NCBI GenBank assembly: GCA_016713425.1
Contig: JADJPE010000005.1
Location: forward strand, 2,914,001-2,978,000
Length of the DNA: 64,000 nt
Origin: Deltaproteobacteria bacterium
GTDB lineage: Bacteria > Myxococcota > Kuafuiibacteriia > Kuafuiibacteriales > Kuafuiibacteriaceae
Direction of reading: 5' to 3'
The notes below the pieces were generated by a model. That model saw only the letters and a program-made list of their open reading frames with translations. It was not told the origin of the DNA and searched no databases. Made by a program: the position numbers and the translations under genes. Below, piece by piece: positions 42,870 to 51,771 of this stretch. Position 1 is the first letter of the stretch. Each line of letters opens with the position of its first letter.

Positions 42870-44192
42870 ATGAAGAAAATTCGAGGTGGCGCTGCCGTGT
42901 CCCAGGGACGGCACGCCCGGGCAGGCTTTGTGGCGACGATGCTCGCCGGAACAACATGTGCGTTCTGGTTGGCTGCGTGTGGTTCGGATGATCCTCCGTC
43001 GAACCCAAGGGCGAGCAACGCGGATGGAAGCGTGCTCGACGGTGACGCGGGCGTGCTCGATGGCAACCCGTCGTCCCTCGACGACGCGGCCTTCGCGGAC
43101 GCTCGCGTCGATTCGGGTGCGGACGCGGACTTGGACGCGGGCTCGCGACCTGATGCGCGGGGACCTGGCGCGTGCGATGACGCGGGTGGCCTGGGAGGGT
43201 GCTGGCCGCCTTCCCAGCGCGCCGATGCTGGGCGCGATGCGGGGACGCGCAACGACGGAGGGACCTCGCGACGCGATGCCGGGTCAGGCCCGCATGCGGA
43301 TGCGGGAACGAATGCTCCCCCCGCGAAGGGTGATGGCTGCGTCGGCGAGCAGGGCGTTCGCTGGGAAAGCGTGGACACGAGAATTGGCCTCGATTTGACG
43401 GGTGTGTCAGTGAGTGATGGTCGCGCCTGGATCTCGGCGCTTCCAGGCATCTACTCGTCGACCGATGGCCGCATCTGGAGCAAAGTTCGGGATCCGCAGG
43501 TTGAACCGTTTCTCTGGGACGCGCTTTGGAGTGGAGACGAGGTCGTTTGGGCCGGCAATGCGAGCTACCTCGTGCGACGAACTCATGATGGCACGTGGAG
43601 CCGGATGGCGTACCTGCCCCACAGTGTTCGTTCGATCTCCGGGACGACGCGCGACAACGTCTGGATGGTGGGCGACGCGGGAATGATGCTCCGCTGGACG
43701 GGTTCAAAGCTTCAGATCGTGAGGGAAGCCGCCGAGGACGACCTCTTCGGTGTCTGGACGGATGGACGCACGACTTGGGCGGTTGGCGCCGGAGGGCGCA
43801 TCCTCGAAGTGAGCGACGACTGGGATATTCGCGATCGGTCGACGCGTGTGCGGTCGCGTCTCAACGCCGTGAATGGGTCGTCGTCAGGCGACCTCTGGGT
43901 TGTGGGCAATGGCGGCACGATCCTCCGTCGCGGTGACACGGATCGATTCGTTCGGGTTCGTCAGTCGTTGACCCGCGAGGATCTTACGTCGACTTGGTCA
44001 TCGTCGGATCACACCTGGATCGCCGGGACCAACGGGGCACTCCTGCATTGGACCGAAAGCACGCAGAGCTGGTCCTGCGATGTGGTGGCCACGGACGAAG
44101 ACCTCACGGCCGTCTGGGGCTATGGACGACATATGTGGGTCGTGGGTGCTTCGGGAACCCTCTTCTACCTAGATACGCATACTCTTCCTTGA
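42870..44192 (+). CDS. Lipoprotein with a seven-bladed WxxG-type beta-propeller
   Basis: A 440-residue protein. The signal peptide ends in the lipobox LAACGSD, followed by an Asp/Ala/Gly/Arg-rich linker of about 130 residues. Then seven similar segments follow the pattern W-hydrophobic-V/A-G-x-G-G-hydrophobic-L (DNVWMVGDAGMMLRW, TTWAVGAGGRILEV, DLWVVGNGGTILRR, HTWIAGTNGALLHW, HMWVVGASGTLFYL and two less regular), the layout of HCF136/photosystem-stability-like propellers. It is surface exposed and probably binds a protein or polysaccharide. Neighbouring genes give no pathway. Confidence 0.8.
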   Translation: MKKIRGGAAVSQGRHARAGFVATMLAGTTCAFWLAACGSDDPPSNPRASNADGSVLDGDAGVLDGNPSSLDDAAFADARVDSGADADLDAGSRPDARGPGACDDAGGLGGCWPPSQRADAGRDAGTRNDGGTSRRDAGSGPHADAGTNAPPAKGDGCVGEQGVRWESVDTRIGLDLTGVSVSDGRAWISALPGIYSSTDGRIWSKVRDPQVEPFLWDALWSGDEVVWAGNASYLVRRTHDGTWSRMAYLPHSVRSISGTTRDNVWMVGDAGMMLRWTGSKLQIVREAAEDDLFGVWTDGRTTWAVGAGGRILEVSDDWDIRDRSTRVRSRLNAVNGSSSGDLWVVGNGGTILRRGDTDRFVRVRQSLTREDLTSTWSSSDHTWIAGTNGALLHWTESTQSWSCDVVATDEDLTAVWGYGRHMWVVGASGTLFYLDTHTLP

Positions 44193-44206
44193 GGCGATAT
44201 CCCTTG

Positions 44207-44245
44207 GCTCGGCCCAGGCTTGGCTGAGCCAAGGCTGGGCTGAGC
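44207..44245. terminator. Long imperfect palindrome between convergent genes
   Basis: A near-palindrome of 39 bp starting gctcggcccagg and ending ggctgggctgagc, with the centre ttggctgagccaa, lies between the convergent propeller and acetyltransferase genes. It is a strong candidate for a bidirectional terminator, though there is no T run. Confidence 0.6.
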
Positions 44246-44254
44246 TAATCTTGC

Positions 44255-44293
44255 CTGCCGCTGCCGCTGCCGCTGCCGCTGCCGCTGCCGCTG
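44255..44293. repeat. 6-bp repeat ctgccg, intergenic
   Basis: Six and a half copies of ctgccg, next to the palindrome between convergent genes. Confidence 0.92.
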
Positions 44294-44321
44294 TCCTGTG
44301 CTGAGCTGAGGAGACTTTCCT

Positions 44322-44828
44322 TCAGCGCTTGATCGGGGCGCTCCGTTTGGCGAGGGCCTCGAGGGCCGGTCCGGTCATGCGGTGCACTGTCCATTCACTC
44401 ATGGGTTGGGCGCCGAGGCGGGCGTAGAACTCGATGGATGGCGTGTTCCAGTCCAGCACGGACCATTCGAGACGTCCGGCGTTACGATCGACGGCGATCT
44501 GGGCGACGGCCGACATCAAGGCCGCACCAATGCCGTGTCCCCGCGCGGACTCACGAACGTAGAGGTCTTCGAGATAGACCCCCGCTTTGCCAAGGAAGGT
44601 CGAAAACGTCGCGAAGAAGAGCGCGAACCCAACCGGCTCGCCATTCTGCTCGGCGATCAAGACCTCGGCCGCCGGTCTCGCGCCAAACAAGGCCTCGCTG
44701 ACCATGGCCTCAGTCGCTAAGACCTCGTGGCTGAGCTTCTCGTAGGCGGCCAACTCTCGGATGAAGGTCAGGACCGTCGCGCTGTCCTCTTCGGCCGCCG
44801 GGCGGATCTGAAGTGTCTCTGGGTACAT
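44322..44828 (-). CDS. GNAT N-acetyltransferase, SSAT-like
   Basis: A 168-residue acetyltransferase from ATG 44828 (GTG 44846 is possible). The acetyl-CoA site is VRESARGHGIGAALM, and LEWSVLDWNTPSIEFYARLGA is the well-known C-terminal block of the diamine (spermidine/spermine) acetyltransferase branch. It probably acetylates a small amine; the true substrate is unknown. Transcribed alone on the minus strand, convergent with the propeller lipoprotein. Confidence 0.87.
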   Translation of the reverse strand: MYPETLQIRPAAEEDSATVLTFIRELAAYEKLSHEVLATEAMVSEALFGARPAAEVLIAEQNGEPVGFALFFATFSTFLGKAGVYLEDLYVRESARGHGIGAALMSAVAQIAVDRNAGRLEWSVLDWNTPSIEFYARLGAQPMSEWTVHRMTGPALEALAKRSAPIKR

Positions 44829-44923
44829 GGCTGGGGACGATATCACCTGTCGGCGTTCCTGACCGAGGGACAGGTTGTGGCTGCGTGCGGGTCTTGGTAA
44901 CAGCTCCCACGCTCGGTGTTTCG

Positions 44924-44930
44924 AAGGAGG
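44924..44930 (+). promoter_or_regulatory. Strong ribosome binding site AAGGAGG
   Basis: A near-perfect Shine-Dalgarno site whose spacing favours ATG 44940 (nine bases) over the upstream GTG 44916, which would lie ahead of it. It sets the start of the collagen-cytochrome gene. Confidence 0.85.
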
Positions 44931-44939
44931 CGCGTGTTG

Positions 44940-46490
44940 ATGGTGACGGTGAAGCTGAAGTTGAAGGCGAAGGTTTCGGTGATCCCGGTTGTGTTGACGG
45001 GCCTCTTGTGCGTCACGACGGCTGCGTGCGAAGGCGATCCCGGCGCACCGGGCGAGATAGGGCCTCGCGGTCCGGAGGGCCCGATGGGCGCAACCGGTGC
45101 CGCGGGGCAGGATGGCCTACCGGGCGCGATGGGGCCGGCCGGCGAACCTGGTGAACCCGGTGAGCCTGGGCAGCCCGGGCAGCCCGGAGAACCGGGGCCA
45201 CGCGGCCCAGCGATCGTGCTGTCGACGATGGCGATGCGGGGACTCGAGATCTCGCCCGTACCGCTGAGCACGAGCACGGTGACGGGTGAAGTGCTCGAGA
45301 AGATCGCATACGGCAGCTACCTGGTGAACGCCGTCGCTGGCTGCAACGATTGCCACCTGACGCCCAGCCCAGGCGGTGCGCCAAAGTTCTTGGGCGGCGG
45401 TACGCCCTTTCTGCTCGGTCTTGGCGGCGGTGAACGCGTCTATGCGGACAACCTCACGCCGGACCCTGCGACGGGCCTTCGCCTGACGGAGGACGAATTC
45501 AAAGAGGCGTTGCGTACGGGACGCGACTTCGACCGACCCGGCGAGGCGATGATCGTGATGCCATGGCCCATGTATCGATGGATGACCGACGCCGACCTCT
45601 CGGCCATCTACGCCTATCTTCGAGCCATCCCGCCCGTCAGAAATCCCGTGCCCGACGACATCAAGGGTGTTCTTGCGGCCCTCGAGCCGCTCCCCGCGCC
45701 CACGACCTACGACGAGGGCGCGGTGGTTCGTCCGCTCCCCTCGATGCCCGAGTTTGATCCCGAGAGCGTGCTTCGTGGCTACGCAATTCAGCCATTCGAC
45801 GACGTTGAGAGCAACGACGCCTTGTCGGGTGAGGTCGCGGCTTTGTACGGCCGTGGAAGTTATCTCGTGAACGCGATCGCCGCGTGTAACGACTGCCACA
45901 CCAATCCGTCGCGAAACCTTGTTCCCGGGGAAAGCTTTCTGCATGTGAATGTTGACGCCTACCTTTCGGGTGGTCGTGTCTTCGATGTCCCGGCCGGTCT
46001 CGATGCGGCGACCGGTTACAGTCGAACCGTGGCGGCGAATCTTTCGGGTGCTCGCAACGGACGGATCGGAAGCTATCCCGAGTTTCTCGAAGCCTTGACC
46101 CAAGGGACCACCGGTCGCACGCCTCGGGAACCCGGCGTCTCGAACCGTGACCAGCAGCGGAGGCTGGGCTGGCCGATGCCTTGGCCATTCTTCCAGAACA
46201 TGCTGCTCGACGATCTCACCGCCATCTACGTTTATCTGACGCATATGCCCAAGGTCGCCGGAGATAACGATAAGGCGATTCAAGCCCCCGCGTTCTACTG
46301 CAGATCGACCGGGGGCGCCGAGTCGGAGTGTCCGATCGAGGGTCAGACGTGTTCGGTTGCGACCGCTGAGTGCACCGGAAACGTGTGCTTGACCGACGTT
46401 GATTGCGCGGTGTGCCAGACGTGCGACGAGGGCGTTTGTGTGGTGATGACCGCCGACGTTCTCGCAAGCTGTCTTTCTGCTGGCTATTAG
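44940..46490 (+). CDS. Lipoprotein: collagen-like triplet repeat fused to two cytochrome c domains
   Basis: A 516-residue protein. The signal peptide ends in TTAACEGD, a lipoprotein cleavage site. Residues 32-91 are twenty uninterrupted Gly-X-Y triplets rich in Pro and Glu, a collagen-like stalk. Two cytochrome c domains follow with haem sites CNDCH at 135-139 and CNDCH at 316-320, each within YLVNAxAxCNDCH blocks; MPWPMYRW and WPMPWPFF segments may supply Met ligands. A C-terminal Cys-rich tail (TDVDCAVCQTCDEGVC) ends the protein. A trimeric stalk holding paired haems at the cell surface is an inference, but the domain order is plain to see. Confidence 0.88.
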   Translation: MVTVKLKLKAKVSVIPVVLTGLLCVTTAACEGDPGAPGEIGPRGPEGPMGATGAAGQDGLPGAMGPAGEPGEPGEPGQPGQPGEPGPRGPAIVLSTMAMRGLEISPVPLSTSTVTGEVLEKIAYGSYLVNAVAGCNDCHLTPSPGGAPKFLGGGTPFLLGLGGGERVYADNLTPDPATGLRLTEDEFKEALRTGRDFDRPGEAMIVMPWPMYRWMTDADLSAIYAYLRAIPPVRNPVPDDIKGVLAALEPLPAPTTYDEGAVVRPLPSMPEFDPESVLRGYAIQPFDDVESNDALSGEVAALYGRGSYLVNAIAACNDCHTNPSRNLVPGESFLHVNVDAYLSGGRVFDVPAGLDAATGYSRTVAANLSGARNGRIGSYPEFLEALTQGTTGRTPREPGVSNRDQQRRLGWPMPWPFFQNMLLDDLTAIYVYLTHMPKVAGDNDKAIQAPAFYCRSTGGAESECPIEGQTCSVATAECTGNVCLTDVDCAVCQTCDEGVCVVMTADVLASCLSAGY

Positions 46491-46644
46491 CTCGCGCGAC
46501 TGGGGGCGGCCGGCGCCTTACGCCCTTTCGTGAGGCCGTTCGCTGCGAGGGTGACCGACGGTCTACGCTCCGGGCCCGGCCCGCGAACAACCTTTGGCGG
46601 CTTCAGGTATGCGGGACGTCTCATTGTGAGGCAGTCTCAGGCCG

Positions 46645-48792
46645 ATGGGCAACGCGCGATGGTCCGTCGGGCTGATTCTGAAGCCCGCTTTCATGCTCGC
46701 CTTGCTGCTTGGCCTGATGTTCTCGGGCGGTTGTTTTCCCGAGCCGTCTTCTGACGTTGACCGAGATGCGGGCGTTGCTCGGGACGCGGACGTGGGCCCA
46801 AGCGACGCCGTCGATGGTCGGGCTGATGCCTCGGTCTACGATGATGCTTCGAGCGGCTCTGATGCTTCGAACGGCGCTGATGCTTCGAGCGGTGGTGATG
46901 CTTCGGGCGGCGCTGATGCCACGAGTGATGACTTGGGCGACGGAGCGGTCGATGACGCTGCTTCCCCGGACGGCTCCACCGGGGCGGATTCGGGGCCGGA
47001 TTCGGGGTGGGATCCGGGGCCGGATCCGTCGCCGGGCACCCCGCTGGCGGAAGGTTTCGTGGCGCCCTCGAACAAGATGGGCGTTCACGACCAGCCGCGT
47101 TTGGGTGGGATCCTGAATCCGGCTCAACGAACGGCACGATGGGACCGATTGTCGAGCGTGGTCGGTCGTTCCTACGCGCAATACAACATTTGGTGGAGCG
47201 CGCTCGAACCGCGCGAGGGCGTCGACGCGTTCGACGATACGGCCAGCTTTTGTCCGCAGGGGATCTTGGTTCCGCGGAGCCCCGAGGAGAAAGCGCGGTT
47301 TCGCTACAACCGTTACCACTGCTACAACCGTACCGAGGTCGAGCGCTTCGACGAGTGGCTGAGTCTCGATCACGCGTCGGGCGCGCAATCGGGTGCGGTG
47401 ATTTGGTCGTCCCCTTCGTTCGTTCGCGAGCCGGCGTGCGAAGGCTTCCCGTGGGCGGGCACGGTGCTGAAGGATGGATGCGTCCCCCGCGACGCGTACA
47501 TGGACGACTTCGAGGACTACGTCCGATTTCTTGGTCGGCGTTACAACGGCTTTACCTTGCTCTCGAATGGGAAGACGGCCAAGCTGTCTCACTTCATCAT
47601 TTGGAACGAAGCGGCGAGCTCCGATTGGACCGACCTGTCGCCGCTCGCGCCTCGAAACAGCCGAGATCCAAGCCATATCGCGCTTCGGGTCGAGAAGTAC
47701 GCCGAACTCATGCGGCGCGCGCACTCGGCGCTCAAGTCGGTGACGTTCGGCGTCATGATGTACGCCAGCACCGACCATCTTTGGGAAGATGACGGCACGT
47801 TTCCGGCCGGTCACATGGGGACGCGCCGGCTGCTCGAGGGGCTCTGGAGTGAGCTTGGAACCAGCATCTCCTGGAGCGTCGCCGTCCATCCATACGGTGA
47901 ACCAACGGCCTTGCTCTCGGGTCGGTATACTTTTCGAAACCTCGACCTGGTCTCCGATTTTCAGCTCGCCAAGCTTCAGGCGCTCGGGATCTCGGAGCCG
48001 AGCCTCCAGCATCCACAACCCTATATGATTGCGTCCGAGCAAGGGGGGTGGTCGATCGGCGATTCGGTCGGCAAGGCCCGCGCGATTTGCGAGGCCCATG
48101 CTGAGGCCCTCCGAAAGGAGAACTTGCTCCTTGTTGCCCACAACTACTTCCACCAGGCGAGCTGGGACCCCGACGGTGAGACTTTCGGCCTCGTTCCGCG
48201 CACCGTCGGCGACGACCTCGAAAACCTGCTCGATACACCCGAAGGTCGGGCGTTCGCCTCGACGTCGCCCGCCCAGTGGGCACGCGCCGGGGAGCACGAG
48301 TGTTGCCGCGCATACGGTGTTGGATGTGGCGGTGCCGTCGATGTCTATCCGATGGCACGGGCTGAATCCAACGATGTGCTTTCGGGCTGGGATGCGGCGC
48401 GAGTCATCGATGGTCAGAGACATGGCGCTGTCTACAGCAGCAATGGCTTTCCGAGTCCGACCAACACGCGCGGGACCTACTTGGCGGCCTGGGTGCGTTC
48501 GAGCAGTGCCGTCCCGGTGGGCACCGTTCGCCTGTACCCGCGTATGAGCGGCACGCGTGTGCTGGCGTTCCCGGCTCGCTACGAACTTCTCGTGACTTCG
48601 GCCGACAATATGCGATGGGTGAGCCTCGGGATCTTCACAACGCAACCTTCGCCCGATGTCGCTCAGATCGATGTACGGAGCGGAGGGGCGCCCCGGTCGA
48701 CGTGGGGCGTGCTGATTCGCCCCATGGAGCTAGGCCAGGATGACTTTGGAAACTACTATTTCCAACTTGCTGAGCTTGAGCTTGCGCCCTAG
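46645..48792 (+). CDS. Lipoprotein glycoside hydrolase-like TIM barrel (clan A type)
   Basis: A 715-residue protein. The signal peptide ends in LMFSGGC, followed by a 100-residue Asp/Ala/Ser/Gly linker with an 18-bp repeat. The main domain begins GVHDQPRLGGILN and has the clan GH-A features FIIWNE (acid/base E322) and YMIASEQGG (nucleophile E465), plus an aromatic-rich barrel. The C-terminal about 140 residues look like a discoidin or F5/8-type carbohydrate-binding fold (VIDGQRHGAVYSSNGFPSPT). It probably cleaves a polysaccharide at the cell surface. The substrate is unknown; the resemblance to DUF5722-type glycosidases is only by eye. Confidence 0.72.
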   Translation: MGNARWSVGLILKPAFMLALLLGLMFSGGCFPEPSSDVDRDAGVARDADVGPSDAVDGRADASVYDDASSGSDASNGADASSGGDASGGADATSDDLGDGAVDDAASPDGSTGADSGPDSGWDPGPDPSPGTPLAEGFVAPSNKMGVHDQPRLGGILNPAQRTARWDRLSSVVGRSYAQYNIWWSALEPREGVDAFDDTASFCPQGILVPRSPEEKARFRYNRYHCYNRTEVERFDEWLSLDHASGAQSGAVIWSSPSFVREPACEGFPWAGTVLKDGCVPRDAYMDDFEDYVRFLGRRYNGFTLLSNGKTAKLSHFIIWNEAASSDWTDLSPLAPRNSRDPSHIALRVEKYAELMRRAHSALKSVTFGVMMYASTDHLWEDDGTFPAGHMGTRRLLEGLWSELGTSISWSVAVHPYGEPTALLSGRYTFRNLDLVSDFQLAKLQALGISEPSLQHPQPYMIASEQGGWSIGDSVGKARAICEAHAEALRKENLLLVAHNYFHQASWDPDGETFGLVPRTVGDDLENLLDTPEGRAFASTSPAQWARAGEHECCRAYGVGCGGAVDVYPMARAESNDVLSGWDAARVIDGQRHGAVYSSNGFPSPTNTRGTYLAAWVRSSSAVPVGTVRLYPRMSGTRVLAFPARYELLVTSADNMRWVSLGIFTTQPSPDVAQIDVRSGGAPRSTWGVLIRPMELGQDDFGNYYFQLAELELAP
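46843..46914. repeat. 18-bp in-frame repeat in the glycosidase linker
   Basis: Four similar copies of gatgcttcgagcggctct, coding DASxGx hexapeptides, in the linker behind the lipidated Cys. Confidence 0.88.
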
Positions 48793-48831
48793 CTCGCGCC
48801 CCAGCTCGCGCCCCAGCTCGCGCCTCAGTGT
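48791..48831. repeat. 12-bp repeat agctcgcgcccc after the glycosidase gene
   Basis: Three and a half copies, starting within the stop codon of the glycosidase gene. This adds to the pattern of repeats at gene ends. Confidence 0.88.
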
Positions 48832-48899
48832 TGCCCCAGCTCCACCCGGGCTAATGACCGATTGCCGAAGGGCCCGATCGGCGACAGAACCGAATCCCG

Positions 48900-51317
48900 A
48901 TGGCTACTCAGCGAAGGCACGGATGGACGACCGAATGCGTCGCGCTTTTAGGTCTGGCGGCATTTTGGGGCGGAGCATGCTCGGGCGGTGATGATGGTAC
49001 GGTGCCCGACCGATTTGTCGACGCCGGTCGTGATCGGCCTGACGCCACGGTGGTTGGGGACGGCGGAGTCGAAGACGCCGGACTCGATGGTACGCCGTTT
49101 GTCGTGCACTATCACACCAACTGGACAGTCGCTTATGTCCATTACAAGGCCAACGGCCGTTGGACTGTGCCGCCGGGCGAAGCGATGCGCCCCGAAGGGG
49201 ATGGCTGGTTCGTCTTCGAAGGCCCGGCGGTGAAGGAGACCGTCGAGTTGGTCTTCAATGACGGCGCGGACACCTGGGACAACAACGGCGACCAGAACTA
49301 CCACGCCAACCTTGCTGAGTTTTGGGTCAAAGATGGTGAGGTTCTGTCGACCAAGCCGGGCCAGGTCGGAGGCTTCTGCGATGACGTCCTCTGTGGCCAA
49401 GGGACGTGTGATGCACAGGCTGAGCGCTGCATCTGCGACGCCGGGTATCGCTATGACTCGGGGCGCCAAACGTGCGTCGAGGATTTGTGTGCTTCGGCCA
49501 ACTGTGGATCGGGCGTTTGCGATCCCGAGACCGGCTCGTGCACGGACTCGTGCGAGCCGGACCGCGTGGTGGGCGACTTCAAGTTCTGCACTCTGGTGAG
49601 CGACACGTCCTATGCGGTGACCATCACCTACACGGGACAGGGCCAGATCGATCTTGCGGCGAGCGAGACGAAGCTGAACGGGCGCGCGATCGATCTCTCG
49701 CGGTCGTTCGACGGCGGTCAGAAGACCTTTCGCATCATGGAAAGTGGTGTTCAGCCGTCGAAGTACAGCTATCTCCTTCGGCTGAGGCGCGACAGCGGAG
49801 AGCACATCGAGCCGCTCTTCATTCCCTTCTGGGTTGGTGCCGGTACGCGGTACGCGGATTTTGGTTGGAAGGACGCGATCCTCTATCAAGTGATGACCGA
49901 TCGCTTTCGAGATGGAGATCCCACCAACAACATCGACAACACGAAGGGGTCGCTGCCGGAGGTTACGGACCCGAGGAGCCAATGGCAGGGTGGTGACTTC
50001 CGAGGCATCATCGACAAGCTCGACGATGGGTACTTCGAGTCGCTCGGCATTAACGCGCTCTGGATTAGCTCGGTGGTGCTCGGATCTCACGAAGCCCAAC
50101 CCGAGGTGAACCCGTCCGATCCCAAGGCCTCGAGCTACCACGCGTACCATCCGATCGTGACGGGGTACACGAACCTCGACGACTACGGATATTCGAACCC
50201 GATCGAGACGGCCTTCGGCACCCCGGAGGAGCTTCACGAGCTGGTCAACAAGGCGCATGCGCGTGGTATCCGCGTGCTTCCGGATCTGGTGGCGAACCAC
50301 GTGCAGATCGAGGCGGAGATCTATAAACGCCATCCAGAGTGGTTCCACCCGTACAACGCATGTCTAGGCAATTGGGATGCACATCGGCTCGATTGCTGGT
50401 TCACGTCGACGACGCCTGACTTCAACTTTGGCGTGGCCGAGGCGCGGAAGGCACTGGTCGATCATGCGGTCTGGCTTGCGCAGGAGTTCAACTTCGATGG
50501 CTACCGGGCCGATGCGTTGAAGCACATGACGGACGACTTGGTTCGAGACTTGAAGGCGGGGATCAAGGCGCGCGTCGAGACGACGGTGAACAACCACGAT
50601 CTGTCTGAGGAGGCGACGATCTTCTACATGGTCGGCGAATCGCTCGGTGGATGGGCGCGATACCACGTGCGCGCAGACATGGTGCAAGGGCAGGTCGATG
50701 AAGGCTTCTACAACATGACCACCGGGTCATTGCTCAATTTTAGCAACAGCCTTCGTAATCTTGCTGGATTTGCCGTCGGCAATGACACCGCGTATCTCTC
50801 GCCGCAGGAGACTTTCGGCGGCACCGGTGGCTATCCCGGTGCAGTCATGGGGAACTTCTTTGGGAATCACGACCAGCCGCGCGCCTTGACGGCCGCGAAT
50901 GGAGATTATCGACGGCTGCGCATGGCGCAGACGTTCCTGATGACTTCGCCGGGAAACATCCCCATGCTCTATCAGGGCGATGAATTTGGCATGCTCGGTG
51001 GTCCGTCGCCTGACAACCGGAAGATGATGGTTTGGTCTGGGCTTTCGGCAGATCAGGAGGCTTCGAGAGATCAGTTCCGCAAACTCTCGCAGGCGCGCGA
51101 GGCGCACGTCGCGCTTCGTCGTGGGCAACGCGCCAATGTTCACGTCGAGGATTGGTTCTGGGTCTATAAGGTCTCGTACGGCGACGACGAGGTTTATGTT
51201 GCCATCAATCGAGACAACGAGAAGCCCTTCGCGCCCCCGGCCGGAATGCACGATGTCCTTGGACATTGTTCGGGCGACGTCGTTCCGAGCCTAACTTCCT
51301 GTGTGTTTGTGAAGTAA
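48900..51317 (+). CDS. Secreted GH13 alpha-amylase family lipoprotein with starch-binding-like domain
   Basis: An 805-residue protein. The signal peptide ends near GGACSG (lipobox AFWGGAC). Residues about 67-150 form a CBM25/26-like starch-binding module (FVVHYHTNWTVAYVHYKA). A Cys-rich EGF-like spacer (residues about 160-225) follows. The GH13 barrel has the catalytic triad D538 (GYRADALKH), E580 (MVGES) and D658 (GNHDQPR), with DLVANHVQ as region I. It hydrolyses or transfers alpha-1,4-glucans. The enzyme is likely tethered at the cell surface, where it would act on starch or glycogen. It forms a group with the upstream glycosidase. Confidence 0.92.
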   Translation: MATQRRHGWTTECVALLGLAAFWGGACSGGDDGTVPDRFVDAGRDRPDATVVGDGGVEDAGLDGTPFVVHYHTNWTVAYVHYKANGRWTVPPGEAMRPEGDGWFVFEGPAVKETVELVFNDGADTWDNNGDQNYHANLAEFWVKDGEVLSTKPGQVGGFCDDVLCGQGTCDAQAERCICDAGYRYDSGRQTCVEDLCASANCGSGVCDPETGSCTDSCEPDRVVGDFKFCTLVSDTSYAVTITYTGQGQIDLAASETKLNGRAIDLSRSFDGGQKTFRIMESGVQPSKYSYLLRLRRDSGEHIEPLFIPFWVGAGTRYADFGWKDAILYQVMTDRFRDGDPTNNIDNTKGSLPEVTDPRSQWQGGDFRGIIDKLDDGYFESLGINALWISSVVLGSHEAQPEVNPSDPKASSYHAYHPIVTGYTNLDDYGYSNPIETAFGTPEELHELVNKAHARGIRVLPDLVANHVQIEAEIYKRHPEWFHPYNACLGNWDAHRLDCWFTSTTPDFNFGVAEARKALVDHAVWLAQEFNFDGYRADALKHMTDDLVRDLKAGIKARVETTVNNHDLSEEATIFYMVGESLGGWARYHVRADMVQGQVDEGFYNMTTGSLLNFSNSLRNLAGFAVGNDTAYLSPQETFGGTGGYPGAVMGNFFGNHDQPRALTAANGDYRRLRMAQTFLMTSPGNIPMLYQGDEFGMLGGPSPDNRKMMVWSGLSADQEASRDQFRKLSQAREAHVALRRGQRANVHVEDWFWVYKVSYGDDEVYVAINRDNEKPFAPPAGMHDVLGHCSGDVVPSLTSCVFVK

Positions 51318-51400
51318 GCCTTCGCTATCCTGCCGCTTGACGCCTCCGGACCACGGTTGTTTGGGTGGGCTGCTTGGATCGTGCGACCTCAAAATCCGGC

Positions 51401-51757
51401 ATGTACATCTGGCTCCTGGCGCTCGGGCTCGTTTCCGGGATCCTGAGCGGTCTCCTTGGGATCGCGGGTGGGGCCGTCGTAATTCCAGGTCTTGTTCTTG
51501 GATTAGGTTGGGGACAGCGAGAGGCGCAGGGCACGGCGCTGGCCATGTTGCTTCCGCCGGCGTCGATCTTGGCGGTGTTTGCGTATCACGAGCAGGGCAA
51601 TGTGCGATGGCCGCCTGCGCTTTGGATGGCTGCGGGGCTCTTCGTGGGTGGGCTTGCGGGAGGATTTCTTGCCGGACGGGTCCGGGGCGTATATTTGCGC
51701 CGGTTCTTCGCGGCGCTTCTCGTCGGGATCGGCACGAAGATGCTCTTCGGCCTTTAG
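51401..51757 (+). CDS. Half-length TauE/SafE family protein, first of a pair
   Basis: A 118-residue membrane protein from ATG 51401. It has the single TauE motif LLGIAGGAVVIPGLVLGLGW and about four helices, exactly half of a full TauE such as the one at 21538. The next gene, 14 bp on, encodes the matching second half. Family members with two half subunits probably assemble as heterodimers. The substrate may be a sulfur oxyanion or other anion. Confidence 0.8.
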   Translation: MYIWLLALGLVSGILSGLLGIAGGAVVIPGLVLGLGWGQREAQGTALAMLLPPASILAVFAYHEQGNVRWPPALWMAAGLFVGGLAGGFLAGRVRGVYLRRFFAALLVGIGTKMLFGL

Positions 51758-51771
51758 GCACGAGGTTGGAG

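Noticed and set aside
46621..48645. Long antisense reading frame of 674 codons opposite the glycosidase gene
   Set aside because: It is the codon-bias shadow of the plus-strand gene, rich in Arg and without domain signals or a signal peptide.
48948..50348. Antisense frame of 466 codons opposite the GH13 gene
   Set aside because: The plus-strand frame has clear catalytic motifs; the antisense has none.
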